Origin: CAVVGZ01 sp963841845
GTDB taxonomy: Bacteria; Chloroflexota; Anaerolineae; Anaerolineales; Anaerolineaceae
DNA: 64,000 nt
Reading direction: 5' to 3'
NCBI GenBank assembly: GCA_963841845.1
Contig: CAWJEG010000007.1
Coordinates: 434,001-498,000 of the forward strand
The translations under genes and the position numbers were made by a program. Below, piece after piece: positions 8,535 to 17,725 of the stretch. The notes beneath the pieces were generated by a model, which did not search any database, was not told where the DNA came from, and saw only the letters and a program-made list of their open reading frames with translations. Position 1 is the stretch's first letter, and the number at the start of each line of letters is the position of its first letter.

Positions 8535-10268
8535 TTACTCAGCCTCAGTTGTCAAATCCCATTTCTCAAAGCGCTGTTCATTGATAACCGCGTAAGTTCT
8601 CTGAACATTGGGTTTGGTAACCGTTACTGTGGTGTACCAGTAGATGGGAGCCATCACGGCATCTGTCCAGACCAGCATGGTTTCGGCGTCTGCATACATC
8701 TGCATGCGTTTGTCACGGTCCTGCTCCACGGCTGCTGCCCGAACCAGGGCTTCAAAATCAGCGTTGTACCAGGCTACGCCGCCAAGCGGTTTGGTCGGGT
8801 CTTCTGGGTCACCGGGATTGGCTGAGCCGCCCAGGGTAAATACCTCGCGGATGAAGTTGTTGGCATCCGGGTAATCCTGGCACCAGCCAAGCCTGTAAAT
8901 CTGGGGAGTTTCCGCTCCACGGATGGTATCCAGGTAAACTGCCCATTCCTGGTTGACAACTTTGACATCGATGCCGAGGTTGTCTTTCCACATCTGCTGG
9001 ATAGCTTCGGCAATCTTCTGGTGGCCTTCGTTGGTGTTGAACATCAAGGTGATGTCCACATCAGCTTCGGTGATACCCTTCTCGGTCATGTATTCCTGCA
9101 GGGAAGCCTTGGCGGCAACCGGGTCGGATTTCACACCCAGGTCAGGAAATTTTTCCATCGTCGGGGCGCCATCAAGACCGGGGCGGGAGAACCATTGAGC
9201 GGGCTGCTGTTCACCTTTGGTGACATTGTCAATCAAGGACTGGCGGTCAATTGCCATGGAGAGCGCCCTGCGGACACGAACGTCATCCGTGAATGGAGCC
9301 ACTGTGTTGAAACCATAATAATAGGTGCAGAAGCTCGGTCCAATGAACAGCTCTTGAGAGAGCGCCGGGTCAGTTTTGACACGGTCCATATCGGCAAGCG
9401 GGACATTCACATAGCTCTGGTTGCCAGCTTCGTATTCCGCCATGGCTGCGCCCTCTTCGAGCATGGTTAATTTAACTTCGTCGATTTTGGCTACCGGAAT
9501 GTTGTCCTGTCCAGGCCAGAAGGGATTCTTGATCATGGTCAGGTAACTATCATGTACCCATTCCTTGACGGCATAAGGGCCATAGCTCTGCATGGTTTCG
9601 GTCCAGCGCTCACCGGCAGCTTCTGTGCAGGCGTCGCCATCAATTAACCAGGCGGGTTGTGGGTGGGCTACCCACATACCGGCAATATTCAGGTTGTAAA
9701 CGGCTGGCTCTTTGAAGGTCATTTCGAGTGTGAAATCATCCACTGCTTTGACTTTTACCCCTTCAACCGGACCCTCACCGGCATTATACTCAGTGGCACC
9801 TTCAAGGGCGAAGGCTAACACATAAGCATAGTCTGATGCGGTTTCGGGTTTCAGGGTGCGCAGAATACCATAAACAAAATCATTGGCATTTACCATGCGG
9901 TCTTTGCCATCGCAGTCCTGAACTTTGACGACTTTGCCGGTTTCGGTATCATACTTAACCCAGGGGACATCATCGCGAAGTTTGAAGGTATAGGTCTTGC
10001 CGTCTTCGCTAACCGTCCACTCCTTGGCCATGCCTGCTTCAATCGCCGATGTTACTTCATTCTGGCGGCTCAAGCCTACATTGATTTCCTGAACAACCTG
10101 GATGGATGAACTATCGGTTGCAAGGGCAGGGTCGATTGTGGGGATATCACCTACACCCAGGTTATGGACCAGTACTTTGGGTGCCACTGGTGCAGCCGGC
10201 TGGCAGGCACCAAGCATCATGCTGAAAACGATTATTAAAGCACCAATTAGGTACAATTGTTTTCTCAT
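8535..10268 (-). CDS. Peptide ABC transporter substrate-binding lipoprotein (family 5)
   Basis: Extracytoplasmic receptor for peptides, 577 residues. The signal peptide ends in the lipobox L-G-A-C about residue 22, so the mature protein is membrane-anchored. Family-5 landmarks are W-T-V-S-E-D-G-K-T-Y-T-F-K-L-R about residue 87 and D-D-V-R-V-R-R-A-L-S-M-A-I-D-R about residue 330. It is intact, unlike the second binding protein at the end of the cluster. It follows the ATPase genes by about 110 nt and precedes the permeases, so the order is D-F-A-B-C on the minus strand. Confidence 0.95.
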   Translation of the reverse strand: MRKQLYLIGALIIVFSMMLGACQPAAPVAPKVLVHNLGVGDIPTIDPALATDSSSIQVVQEINVGLSRQNEVTSAIEAGMAKEWTVSEDGKTYTFKLRDDVPWVKYDTETGKVVKVQDCDGKDRMVNANDFVYGILRTLKPETASDYAYVLAFALEGATEYNAGEGPVEGVKVKAVDDFTLEMTFKEPAVYNLNIAGMWVAHPQPAWLIDGDACTEAAGERWTETMQSYGPYAVKEWVHDSYLTMIKNPFWPGQDNIPVAKIDEVKLTMLEEGAAMAEYEAGNQSYVNVPLADMDRVKTDPALSQELFIGPSFCTYYYGFNTVAPFTDDVRVRRALSMAIDRQSLIDNVTKGEQQPAQWFSRPGLDGAPTMEKFPDLGVKSDPVAAKASLQEYMTEKGITEADVDITLMFNTNEGHQKIAEAIQQMWKDNLGIDVKVVNQEWAVYLDTIRGAETPQIYRLGWCQDYPDANNFIREVFTLGGSANPGDPEDPTKPLGGVAWYNADFEALVRAAAVEQDRDKRMQMYADAETMLVWTDAVMAPIYWYTTVTVTKPNVQRTYAVINEQRFEKWDLTTEAE

Positions 10269-10377
10269 ACTTCCTCCTCCAATTTAGTGACAGCTTGTAT
10301 ATTTTTTTAACCAATCTGGTTTTTTTATAAGCCCATCAAGTGTATAAATTTCGAAATACCCACCTCCTTCTTGCATG

Positions 10378-11361
10378 TCAAACGAGATGACAGGCAACAT
10401 AGTGATCCGGGCTGACTTCGCGCAGCAGCGGTTTCACTTCAGCACATATCGTTGTGGCAAGCGGGCAGCGTGTTCTGAACCGGCATCCAGACGGCGGATT
10501 TACGGGTGAAGGAACATCACCTGCCAGGATAATACGCTGTCTTTTCTCCTCAGCAAATGGATCAGGAATCGGGACAGCGGATAGTAATGCCTGTGTATAT
10601 GGGTGTAATGGGTGGAAATATAGTTCATCACGGGTGGTTAATTCAGCCAGGATGCCGAGATACATCACCGCCACCCGGTCGCTGATGTGACGCACCATGG
10701 AGAGGTCATGGGCAATGAAAAGATATGTCAGGTTAAAATCGCGCTGCAGATCTTCCAGCAGGTTGACTACCTGTGCCTGAATGGATACATCCAGGGCTGA
10801 GATGGGTTCGTCACAAACTATCAATTCGGGGTTCAAAGCCAGGGCTCGCGCAATCCCAATCCTTTGGCGTTGTCCACCAGAAAATTCATGTGGATAGCGG
10901 TTTGAGAAAGCCGGATTCAAACCAACCAGCTCCAGCAACTCCTCAACCCTTTCCTGAAGTTCTGCCCCCTTATTGATATTATGGATGACGAGGGGTTCAC
11001 TAACAATCTCGCCTACAGTCATGCGCGGATTCAAACTGGCATAAGGATCCTGGAAGATCATCTGCATTTTCCTGCGCATCTTCCGTAGTTCTTCACCTTT
11101 TGTCGCCACCAGGTCAACATCCCCAAAGAGAACATGTCCTGCTGTGGGACGGTACAACTGCAAAATCGTGCGTCCAGCAGTCGATTTACCGCAGCCGGAT
11201 TCCCCTACCAGACCTAACGTTTCCCCTTTTAATATATCAAATGAAATGTCATCAACAGCATGAACAGCACCCACCTGCTTTTGAAAGATGATGCCGCGTG
11301 TAATGGGAAAATATTTTACCAAGTTCTTGACGCTTAATAATACTTCTTTCGTATTGTTCAT
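10378..11361 (-). CDS. Peptide ABC transporter ATP-binding protein, OppF/DppF type
   Basis: One of the two ATPases driving the peptide importer; 327 residues. Walker A is G-E-S-G-C-G-K-S-T about residue 56, the signature S-G-G-Q-R-Q-R about 160, and Walker B L-I-V-C-D-E-P about 181. The C-terminal oligopeptide/dipeptide domain carries the Cys set C-R-F-R-T-R-C-P-L-A-T-T-I-C and a last Cys near the end, as in this ATPase subfamily. Its start overlaps the stop of the OppD-type gene by 4 nt (ATGA type), implying coupled translation. Confidence 0.95.
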   Translation of the reverse strand: MNNTKEVLLSVKNLVKYFPITRGIIFQKQVGAVHAVDDISFDILKGETLGLVGESGCGKSTAGRTILQLYRPTAGHVLFGDVDLVATKGEELRKMRRKMQMIFQDPYASLNPRMTVGEIVSEPLVIHNINKGAELQERVEELLELVGLNPAFSNRYPHEFSGGQRQRIGIARALALNPELIVCDEPISALDVSIQAQVVNLLEDLQRDFNLTYLFIAHDLSMVRHISDRVAVMYLGILAELTTRDELYFHPLHPYTQALLSAVPIPDPFAEEKRQRIILAGDVPSPVNPPSGCRFRTRCPLATTICAEVKPLLREVSPDHYVACHLV

Positions 11362-12347
11362 TGGCGTTCCTTCCCCGTGGCAGTATCAACCCAACAAGCA
11401 GACAGGTGCTCTCCGCTGATATTTATCAAGGGTGGGTTTTCATTCCAGCAATGCTCCAACGCAAATTTGCAGCGTGGTGCAAACGGACAGTATTGCGGTT
11501 TTTCTAACAAGACCGGCGGAATACCTTCAATAGAAGTTAACCTGCGGTCTTTTCCTTCATCCAGCCGCGGTAAACTTCCTAACAGACCTATCGTATAAGG
11601 ATGTAAAGGATGCGCATAAAGCTCTTTGACCGGGGCTTCTTCAATAATATATCCGCCGTACATGACCACAACCCGGTGAGCAAGACCTGCGATAATCCCC
11701 AGATCATGCGTGATCCAGATAATCGCCATCCCAAGCTCATCCCTCAGCTTTTTGACAAGTTCAACAATCTGGGCTTGAATCGTTACATCCAGGGCAGTGG
11801 TTGGTTCATCAGCAATTAATATTTGGGGAGTACAAATGAGCGCCATGGCAATCATCACACGCTGACGCATACCTCCAGAAAATTGGTGCGGGTAATCATT
11901 CAGCCGGTCTCTGGCATTTGCAATGCCTACCAATTCCAGCATCTCAACAGCTCGGTCTTCCGACTGCTGCTTTGAGGCTCCCATATGGATTTCCATAGGT
12001 TCGGTAACCTGGCGTCCAATGGTAACCACAGGATTGAAGGATGTCATCGGATCTTGAAAAACCATGCTGATTTGAGCGCCCCGGATGTGCCGGATTTCCT
12101 CATCCGACATCTTAAGCAAATCTTTCCCCTGGTAATGTGCAGATCCAGCAACAACTTTTCCGGGAGGCATTGGTATCAATCGCAGCATGGATAGGACTGT
12201 TACAGTTTTACCACATCCGCTTTCACCAACAACTCCCAGCGTTTCACCTTCTTTGAGCCTCATTGAAACACCATTAACCGCGTGTACGGTTCCTTCACGT
12301 GTGCGGAACTGCGTTTCGAGACCTTGCAAGTTCAAGATATCGGTCAT
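11358..12347 (-). CDS. Peptide ABC transporter ATP-binding protein, OppD/DppD type
   Basis: First ATPase of the importer; 329 residues. Walker A G-E-S-G-C-G-K-T-V about residue 40, signature F-S-G-G-M-R-Q-R about 158, Walker B I-L-I-A-D-E-P-T-T-A-L-D about 177, and the switch His in I-T-H-D. The C-terminal domain holds four cysteines beginning Y-C-P-F-A-P-R-C, typical of this family. It is the first gene of the operon and is divergent from the GntR-family regulator at 12696, whose product is the obvious candidate controller. Confidence 0.95.
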   Translation of the reverse strand: MTDILNLQGLETQFRTREGTVHAVNGVSMRLKEGETLGVVGESGCGKTVTVLSMLRLIPMPPGKVVAGSAHYQGKDLLKMSDEEIRHIRGAQISMVFQDPMTSFNPVVTIGRQVTEPMEIHMGASKQQSEDRAVEMLELVGIANARDRLNDYPHQFSGGMRQRVMIAMALICTPQILIADEPTTALDVTIQAQIVELVKKLRDELGMAIIWITHDLGIIAGLAHRVVVMYGGYIIEEAPVKELYAHPLHPYTIGLLGSLPRLDEGKDRRLTSIEGIPPVLLEKPQYCPFAPRCKFALEHCWNENPPLINISGEHLSACWVDTATGKERQ

Positions 12348-12695
12348 GCAATTTATCCTCTATACTGGTTTTTTGGGGATTACAAAAATGATTATATCCA
12401 CGCCTTTATTTGAAATTATAGAATTTCGAAATATTTTACCATTTATTTTAAGCAAATGTCAAACATAATAATCATATAGTTTGTGTAACTATATCACTTT
12501 ACAAGATTAACCACAATAATGGAAATAACTGGCCGGCAAGATCAGAGGATTATTTTGCTCCATAAAATGGCAAATAATTAGCGGCGCTTGGAATACTTGT
12601 TTGATAGTAATCATAGCAGCGGTCTTAATAGGATATTTATGATATAACTTGGCTATACCAGCCATTTTTCCAACCAATAACCACTTGATAACCGA
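12348..12695. promoter_or_regulatory. Divergent control region between the peptide-transporter operon and the GntR-type gene
   Basis: 348 nt, AT-rich, no credible gene. Two inverted repeats stand out. One is ATATAGTT-TGTGT-AACTATAT at 12474-12494, with perfect 8-bp arms. The other is TGGCT-ATACC-AGCCA at 12650-12664, with 5-bp arms and a T-run after it, 31 nt before the regulator start. Both are plausible GntR-family operators by position, but neither matches a known site closely enough to be certain. Confidence 0.45.
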
Positions 12696-13409
12696 ATGAA
12701 AATAAAAAATCAACCATCCCTTGCTGAAAATGCATATGAAAAAATTAAGGCGGATATCATCACTTGTAAATTGGGACCTGGCGAACAAATTGTCCAGGGA
12801 CAACTTGCTCTTCAGTATCAATTTGGATTAACTCCAGTGCGCGAGGCGCTACAACGGCTTGCCCAGGAAGGTTTTGTCCACCCAATTCCCCGCTACGGAT
12901 ATATTGTCAGCCCGGTGACGATCTCCGATGTACACCAAATTTATGAAGCCCGCCTGGTAGTTGAAATTGCCACCATCCGACTGGCATCTCAAAGGGGGAC
13001 TGATGAACAATTGGCAGGTATCCTGGATATTGCAAATTTTACCTATACCTATGGAGACCGCCTGAGTTACACTGAATTTCTAAATCACAACGCTGATTTC
13101 CATAAAAAAGTGGCATTGATCAGTGGCAACCTGCGCCTTACCAACCTTCTTTCAATTGTCTTGGAGGAATTAACCCGCCTCATGCACCTGGGATTGGATA
13201 TCCAGGACCGGGCTGAAGACATGCGTGCAGTGCACATTTCACTTGCAAAAGCGCTAATCGAGCGCAATATGGAATATGCCGTTGACATTTCACGCAAAGA
13301 AATCGAGGATTCGCGGAAAATGGTGTTAGATGCAATCTCCAGGCACATGTCAAAGGAGAATCCCACCCTGTTTGGCCAGCCAGTTGAAATTAACAAAATT
13401 GAAATTTAA
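12696..13409 (+). CDS. GntR-family transcriptional regulator, FCD (FadR/VanR) subgroup
   Basis: DNA-binding repressor/activator of 237 residues. The N-terminal winged helix shows A-Y-E-K-I-K-A-D-I-I, then L-T-P-V-R-E-A-L-Q-R-L-A-Q-E-G-F (about 38-53), the GntR recognition helix signature. The C-terminal all-helical FCD domain (about 75-220) has the usual Asp/His metal-site arrangement, including N-H-N-A-D-F-H-K-K about residue 128. FCD members usually sense organic acids or sugar acids. It is divergent from the peptide-transporter operon, which suggests but does not prove that it regulates it. Confidence 0.9.
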   Translation: MKIKNQPSLAENAYEKIKADIITCKLGPGEQIVQGQLALQYQFGLTPVREALQRLAQEGFVHPIPRYGYIVSPVTISDVHQIYEARLVVEIATIRLASQRGTDEQLAGILDIANFTYTYGDRLSYTEFLNHNADFHKKVALISGNLRLTNLLSIVLEELTRLMHLGLDIQDRAEDMRAVHISLAKALIERNMEYAVDISRKEIEDSRKMVLDAISRHMSKENPTLFGQPVEINKIEI

Positions 13410-13448
13410 TATTATGAGACTCTTTGGGAAATACTTTACCAGCTAATT

Positions 13449-14449
13449 TCACCCTACCGGCTGTCTTTTACGATTTAGATAATCCGATAAAGTATCTCTC
13501 AGTACATCAGGCTGCGTACATGTCAGGAGACTCCTCATTTCATCCGCATCAATCAGGTACGGATGCAGATAACTTTTTACAAATTTTCGGAATCTCCGCA
13601 GTCCATTTTCCTCTCCATAAAAATCGAGCATCGTTTGTAAATGGGCAAAGATAAAATCTCGTTCTATACCGGGTGGAACCTGATCTCTTTCTAACCGCAT
13701 GAAGATCCATGGATTATTAATCGCTGCCCGGCCAATCATCACTGCATCGCATCCGGTGTGTGCTTTCATTTTTTCAATATCAGCCACACAGGAGATATCT
13801 CCATTACCAATGACTGGAATGGAGACAGCCTGCTTGATCTCGCCAATGGCATCCCAGTTCGCTCGCTGGCGATAATCCTGGCTTCGTGTTCGGGCATGGA
13901 CTGCCACCATTTTTCCACCATTTTCTTCAATAATCCGGGCAATATCCAGGTAATTCTTAGATTGCTGGTCCCACCCCAGGCGTATTTTTCCTGTGAGTAG
14001 GAATGTCCATCTGTGTACTCATTTCTCGAAATATATGCCCGATTTTTTCCGGTTGCTTTAATAACCCGGCACCTGCCCCCCTCCCAGCCACAGATTTAGC
14101 AGAACAACCCATGTTTATATCGAATATATCTGGATTTCTGCTGCTGTAATTTGATTGCACCTTTAAGCAATCGTTTTGGATCGTCATCATAAATTTGGTA
14201 GACCACCGGCCTCTCTTCCGGTAGATATTGAAGCTGGAATTCGAGGGATTTTTTTTCGCTAAGCACATCCTGAATATTAATGAACTCGGTATAACTCAAT
14301 GCCGATCCCAATTTCCTCACCAGCGACCGGAAAGGTAAATCTGAAAAGCCATCCATTGGAGCAAGAACCAGATCTCCATAGACCGGGATTTCTCCAATGA
14401 AAAAGTTCGGGGTTTGAAGATTCTTTTGATTAATTACCTGGTCCTGCAT
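13449..14449 (-). pseudogene. tRNA-dihydrouridine synthase, two frameshifts
   Basis: Dus enzymes reduce uridine to dihydrouridine in the tRNA D-loop with FMN and NADPH. Three frames together give about 333 residues, the usual size. The first (from 14449) has L-A-P-M-D-G-F-S-D-L-P-F-R near the N-terminus. The second has D-I-N-M-G-C-S-A-K-S-V with the catalytic Cys. The third (to 13449) has V-A-V-H-A-R-T-R-S-Q-D-Y, I-P-V-I-G-N-G-D-I and A-V-M-I-G-R-A-A-I-N-N-P-W of the flavin site. Removing one base near 14139 and one near 13998 restores a single frame. It is convergent with the GntR-type gene, with 39 nt between. Confidence 0.85.
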
Positions 14450-14683
14450 TTATCCAATCCATAAAGCAAAATTTTTTTAATAATGCATTTTTCGGTATAC
14501 ACAACAACTAATAGAAATAATAAGTGCAATGATGACTCATCACCGGGGGTCAGGCTGATGCGAATACCGTCCTGTTTTCCAAGGCGTGGAACCAGTCCCA
14601 AATGGGGGTCATTATGCGTTTATTTTTTCCGCTCGGTTTCTCCGGGATTGTTTACAGCTGCATATATTCCTGTAATATTAAAA

Positions 14684-16018
14684 CTACGCAGCACTTTCCT
14701 TTTTCCTCGATTCGTGGATTTCCCTGCTGATCTGGTCATGACCCCCCAGGAATACGCAGTCGGTCAGCCTCGCCTCGCTGCGCACGACATCCTCGGCAAA
14801 CGCCATGCAGTTTGGAGAGCCGCATAATCCACAATCCACCTGCATAAGCTTCTGATAAATTCTCTCTTTTTCTTTCATCCGGCGGATAGATTTTTGCAGG
14901 TCGGTATCTAAATACTTTGTCGGACGTGGAGGCACCCGGTTTTCCATTAAGTAATAACCGTCCGCCATTTTCTTATCAAAGTCATCCGGATCAATAATAA
15001 TATTGTTCTGATACTTCTCCATTTGTTTTAAGAAATTAGCTCTCGCAACATATGGGTTTTCCACATAAAAAGGTCCCCCGATACACCCCAACATACACGC
15101 CTGGGCTTCAACAAAATCAACCTGGCTTAATCTTGAATTTTCAATATCATCGAAGATTCGCATAACGTGGCTCAAACCTGATACTGCCAGCCAGCTTTCC
15201 ATACCAGTGCTTGCAGTGATGCTGCCCAGCATTGCCCATCCGGCAGTAAAATAAAAATCTTCAGGTACCATGCCGGGATCAAATTGCCTCGAAATTTGTA
15301 TAACAGATGGGTACAAAGCCGTAAAGATATCGGTAATGGAGACCGCTCCGTCAATCCAGGATCCAGCCTTTTCGGCCGGCTGCTTAATCGATACAATCTT
15401 CGCCGGGCAGGGCGCAATAAAAACGATCCCAATATCCTCTGATGGAATGCCCAATTGCCCGGGAAGCGTCTTGCGGATTTCGCGGGCAGTCACCTCTCTC
15501 GGAACATCGATTGGGGAAATCAATTCTACAAGGTCAGGATATCGAACCTGGATCAAACGCACAATTGCCGGGCAGTGGGAAGAAATAAGCGGCAGCCGTC
15601 CGGGATGTTCTGAGATGTATCTGGCGGTAGCTTCTCCTATCGCAGCCGATGAAGTATTTACATCCACTACCTTGTGGAAACCCATCCTCATTAAAGCGAG
15701 GTGGATCACGTAAGGGTGAATACCCGGGTTGAACTGGGCGTACAGGACTGGGTCAGGTATCGCCACCCGGTATTTATATTGAGCAATGTCCTTGAGGGGA
15801 TCTGAAATCGACTCTACAGCATCTGCCGGGCAGACATTGATGCAGATACCGCAATCAATGCAAAGCTCTTCCGAAAATACAGCTTTCCCGTCTCGAATCC
15901 GGATTGCCTCGGTTGGGCAATTGCGAAGACAAGTTCTATGACCTTTACATTTATCTTTAAGAATTCGATGAGCGTGGTAATAATGATCCAATGACAGCCA
16001 GCTCCTTAAAATTACCAA
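14684..16018 (-). CDS. [FeFe]-hydrogenase large-subunit-like iron-sulfur protein
   Basis: 444 residues. The N-terminal part has two 4Fe-4S motifs (C-K-G-H-R-T-C-L-R-N-C-P about residue 24 and C-I-D-C-G-I-C-I-N-V-C-P about 53). The middle resembles the H-cluster domain: S-S-H-C-P-A about 145, A-P-C-P-A-K about 203, and E-A-Q-A-C-M-L-G-C-I-G-G about 302. The first motif has His where catalytic hydrogenases have the first Cys of T-S-C-C-P. The C-terminus has a further C-G-L-C-G-S-P-N-C cluster-binding domain with a final Cys 14 residues later. This fits a sensory or redox-relay role more than hydrogen turnover. It is 18 nt after the DRTGG/RsbW-like gene, with which it probably works. Confidence 0.82.
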   Translation of the reverse strand: MVILRSWLSLDHYYHAHRILKDKCKGHRTCLRNCPTEAIRIRDGKAVFSEELCIDCGICINVCPADAVESISDPLKDIAQYKYRVAIPDPVLYAQFNPGIHPYVIHLALMRMGFHKVVDVNTSSAAIGEATARYISEHPGRLPLISSHCPAIVRLIQVRYPDLVELISPIDVPREVTAREIRKTLPGQLGIPSEDIGIVFIAPCPAKIVSIKQPAEKAGSWIDGAVSITDIFTALYPSVIQISRQFDPGMVPEDFYFTAGWAMLGSITASTGMESWLAVSGLSHVMRIFDDIENSRLSQVDFVEAQACMLGCIGGPFYVENPYVARANFLKQMEKYQNNIIIDPDDFDKKMADGYYLMENRVPPRPTKYLDTDLQKSIRRMKEKERIYQKLMQVDCGLCGSPNCMAFAEDVVRSEARLTDCVFLGGHDQISREIHESRKKESAA

Positions 16019-16036
16019 TAAAATTCGATATCGCTA

Positions 16037-16867
16037 TTATACATAGAAGTGGATAATTAATTTAGTCCCTTTATTTACCTCGCTGAAGATCTTGAGATCA
16101 TCCGAATTGTTACGAATATTGGGCAGCCCCATTCCGGATCCAAAACCCATCGCCTGGATTTCTTCACTGGCTGTGGTATATCCCTCCTGCATCGCCAGGT
16201 CAATATCCGCAATCCCCTTCCCGATATCGTCAACGATAATCTCAATCATGCTGGGAGTAACTGCCAGGTGAACTTTCCCCTGGTCAGCATGGGTCACCAC
16301 ATTCATCTCTGCCTCATAAGTGGAAATTGCCACTCGCCTGATTAGGTTGGGATTAAAACCGATCTTTCTTAAAATTGATTTTATTTCAGTTGATACTATT
16401 CCAGCTTTGGAAAAATCCCCGCCATTTACGGAAAATTCTTGCCTCAGCAGGATCGGTTCCTCTTCGTGCATATCCATAGAACTTATCTTGGGTGAACAAC
16501 CTTCACTGATAATCGAACTTACCCTTTTACATGCATCTTGAAGACTATGGGGTGAAGTAAACATCACCAGGTCATTTTCAGCAGCATAAGTTGCCGAGCC
16601 ATCCTGTGGGATCTTCCCACTCAGAAAAACGACGCCCTTGAATTCCGCCATGTGCGCTGAGATGATGGATTGCCGGGCAGCAACGCTTGTCAGTAAAATA
16701 GAATTGGGTTTTCCAAACGCAAGAATACTGCTCATCATATCGGAGATATAAACATGTTCAACAGGTTCGTCTAATTTTGAATCCCCGACAATAAGTTGAG
16801 CATCTAAAGCATCCATGATTTTTCGGACACTTACTGGTGACTCAATCCCATTAAAGGATTTTTCCAT
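16037..16867 (-). CDS. DRTGG-like domain fused to RsbW-like anti-sigma kinase domain
   Basis: 276 residues in two parts. Residues about 10-120 resemble the DRTGG regulatory domain (L-I-V-G-D-S-K-L-D, then V-Y-I-S-D-M-M-S and I-L-L-T-S). Residues about 140-276 are a GHKL ATPase of the RsbW type, with the N-box E-A-E-M-N-V-V-T-H-A, the D-D-I-G-K-G-I motif and the glycine-rich lid G-F-G-S-G-M-G-L-P-N-I. Such kinases usually control an anti-sigma-factor antagonist by serine phosphorylation. In clostridia similar separate genes accompany hydrogenase-like Fe-S proteins; here the two domains appear fused. Partner and output are not visible in this window. Confidence 0.75.
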   Translation of the reverse strand: MEKSFNGIESPVSVRKIMDALDAQLIVGDSKLDEPVEHVYISDMMSSILAFGKPNSILLTSVAARQSIISAHMAEFKGVVFLSGKIPQDGSATYAAENDLVMFTSPHSLQDACKRVSSIISEGCSPKISSMDMHEEEPILLRQEFSVNGGDFSKAGIVSTEIKSILRKIGFNPNLIRRVAISTYEAEMNVVTHADQGKVHLAVTPSMIEIIVDDIGKGIADIDLAMQEGYTTASEEIQAMGFGSGMGLPNIRNNSDDLKIFSEVNKGTKLIIHFYV

Positions 16868-17725
16868 ATCCTTTTTCTTTCTACCAGCACAAGCGGTTCA
16901 TAAACTCTGGACCAGAGAATCAAGTTGTAGTTTCATTAGAGAAAGTATAACCTGAAATATTTAACCTCATGGTCATTGATTATTTACCATCCATATGATT
17001 TCTGATCTCTCACCATGTTAAGTTAGATAGAGATTTCAAGAATCCTGTATTATTATTGCTGAAAGGAATCCACAGTCGGACATTATCCGGGGATCTAACC
17101 TGGTCACTCAAGGTCCAACTTAATTCCACCACAAACTTATCGGTTTCATGAATGGAATCTGACTCTCTATCATATGCCTGCATGATATTAAATATCCTCT
17201 ATAGCCAATATAACCATAAAGATGGTAAACAGGTCAATTCCTTCAATATGCTATGGCTTTTAAATGCAATCGTCCAGCTATAAACTGGACGATTACACGA
17301 GGATCCCAGACTCAGTGTGATGGTTGTCAGCATGTTCGAGAGCCAGCTCGTCATTTAATATTGTTGCAGGATCTCCGTGAATCAGGGAAGGGCAGCGATG
17401 CAGCCTTCAGTGTTTGATATGATGAATGATCTCTTTCGGCAGTTCCCTGTGCAAACCAAGTATAACATAAAGACAATGGGAGCCAGAGAGCAATTTCCCG
17501 GAAAAAACGAAAATGATTACAAAGATCCTGTGGGAATGTGATATTTTACTTAAATCCAGGCTTCAGTTTTTCTTATCATGAGATTGCCTGCCGGGAGAAT
17601 TACGGTCTAATCGACAAAATAGTGCAAACCGCCTCCCAATTTGACAAAGGTATTGGCTGAAGTGTATATTTTATCAAGTGAGTTAAATTCGGGAATATCA
17701 TCAAACCATTCAGGAGCATTTATTA
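16868..17725. other. 858-nt region without an intact gene
   Basis: Lies between divergent genes. It contains a perfect hairpin at 17268-17294 (AATCGTCCAG, 7-nt loop, CTGGACGATT). Between about 17298 and 17455 the minus strand keeps one frame with a single stop and coding-like composition (for example E-L-P-K-E-I-I-H-H-I-K-H and, after the stop, G-D-P-A-T-I-L-N-D-E-L-A-L-E-H-A-D-N). This could be a gene remnant, but I cannot name it. The rest must include the dipeptidase promoter; no clear -35/-10 pair was found. Confidence 0.4.
17268..17294. repeat. Perfect 10-bp hairpin in a gene-less region
   Basis: Arms AATCGTCCAG and CTGGACGATT around a 7-nt loop. Neither strand has a following T-run, so it is not a standard intrinsic terminator. 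Possible roles are a processed small transcript, an operator or a leftover of a mobile sequence; no choice can be made from this window. Confidence 0.5.
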
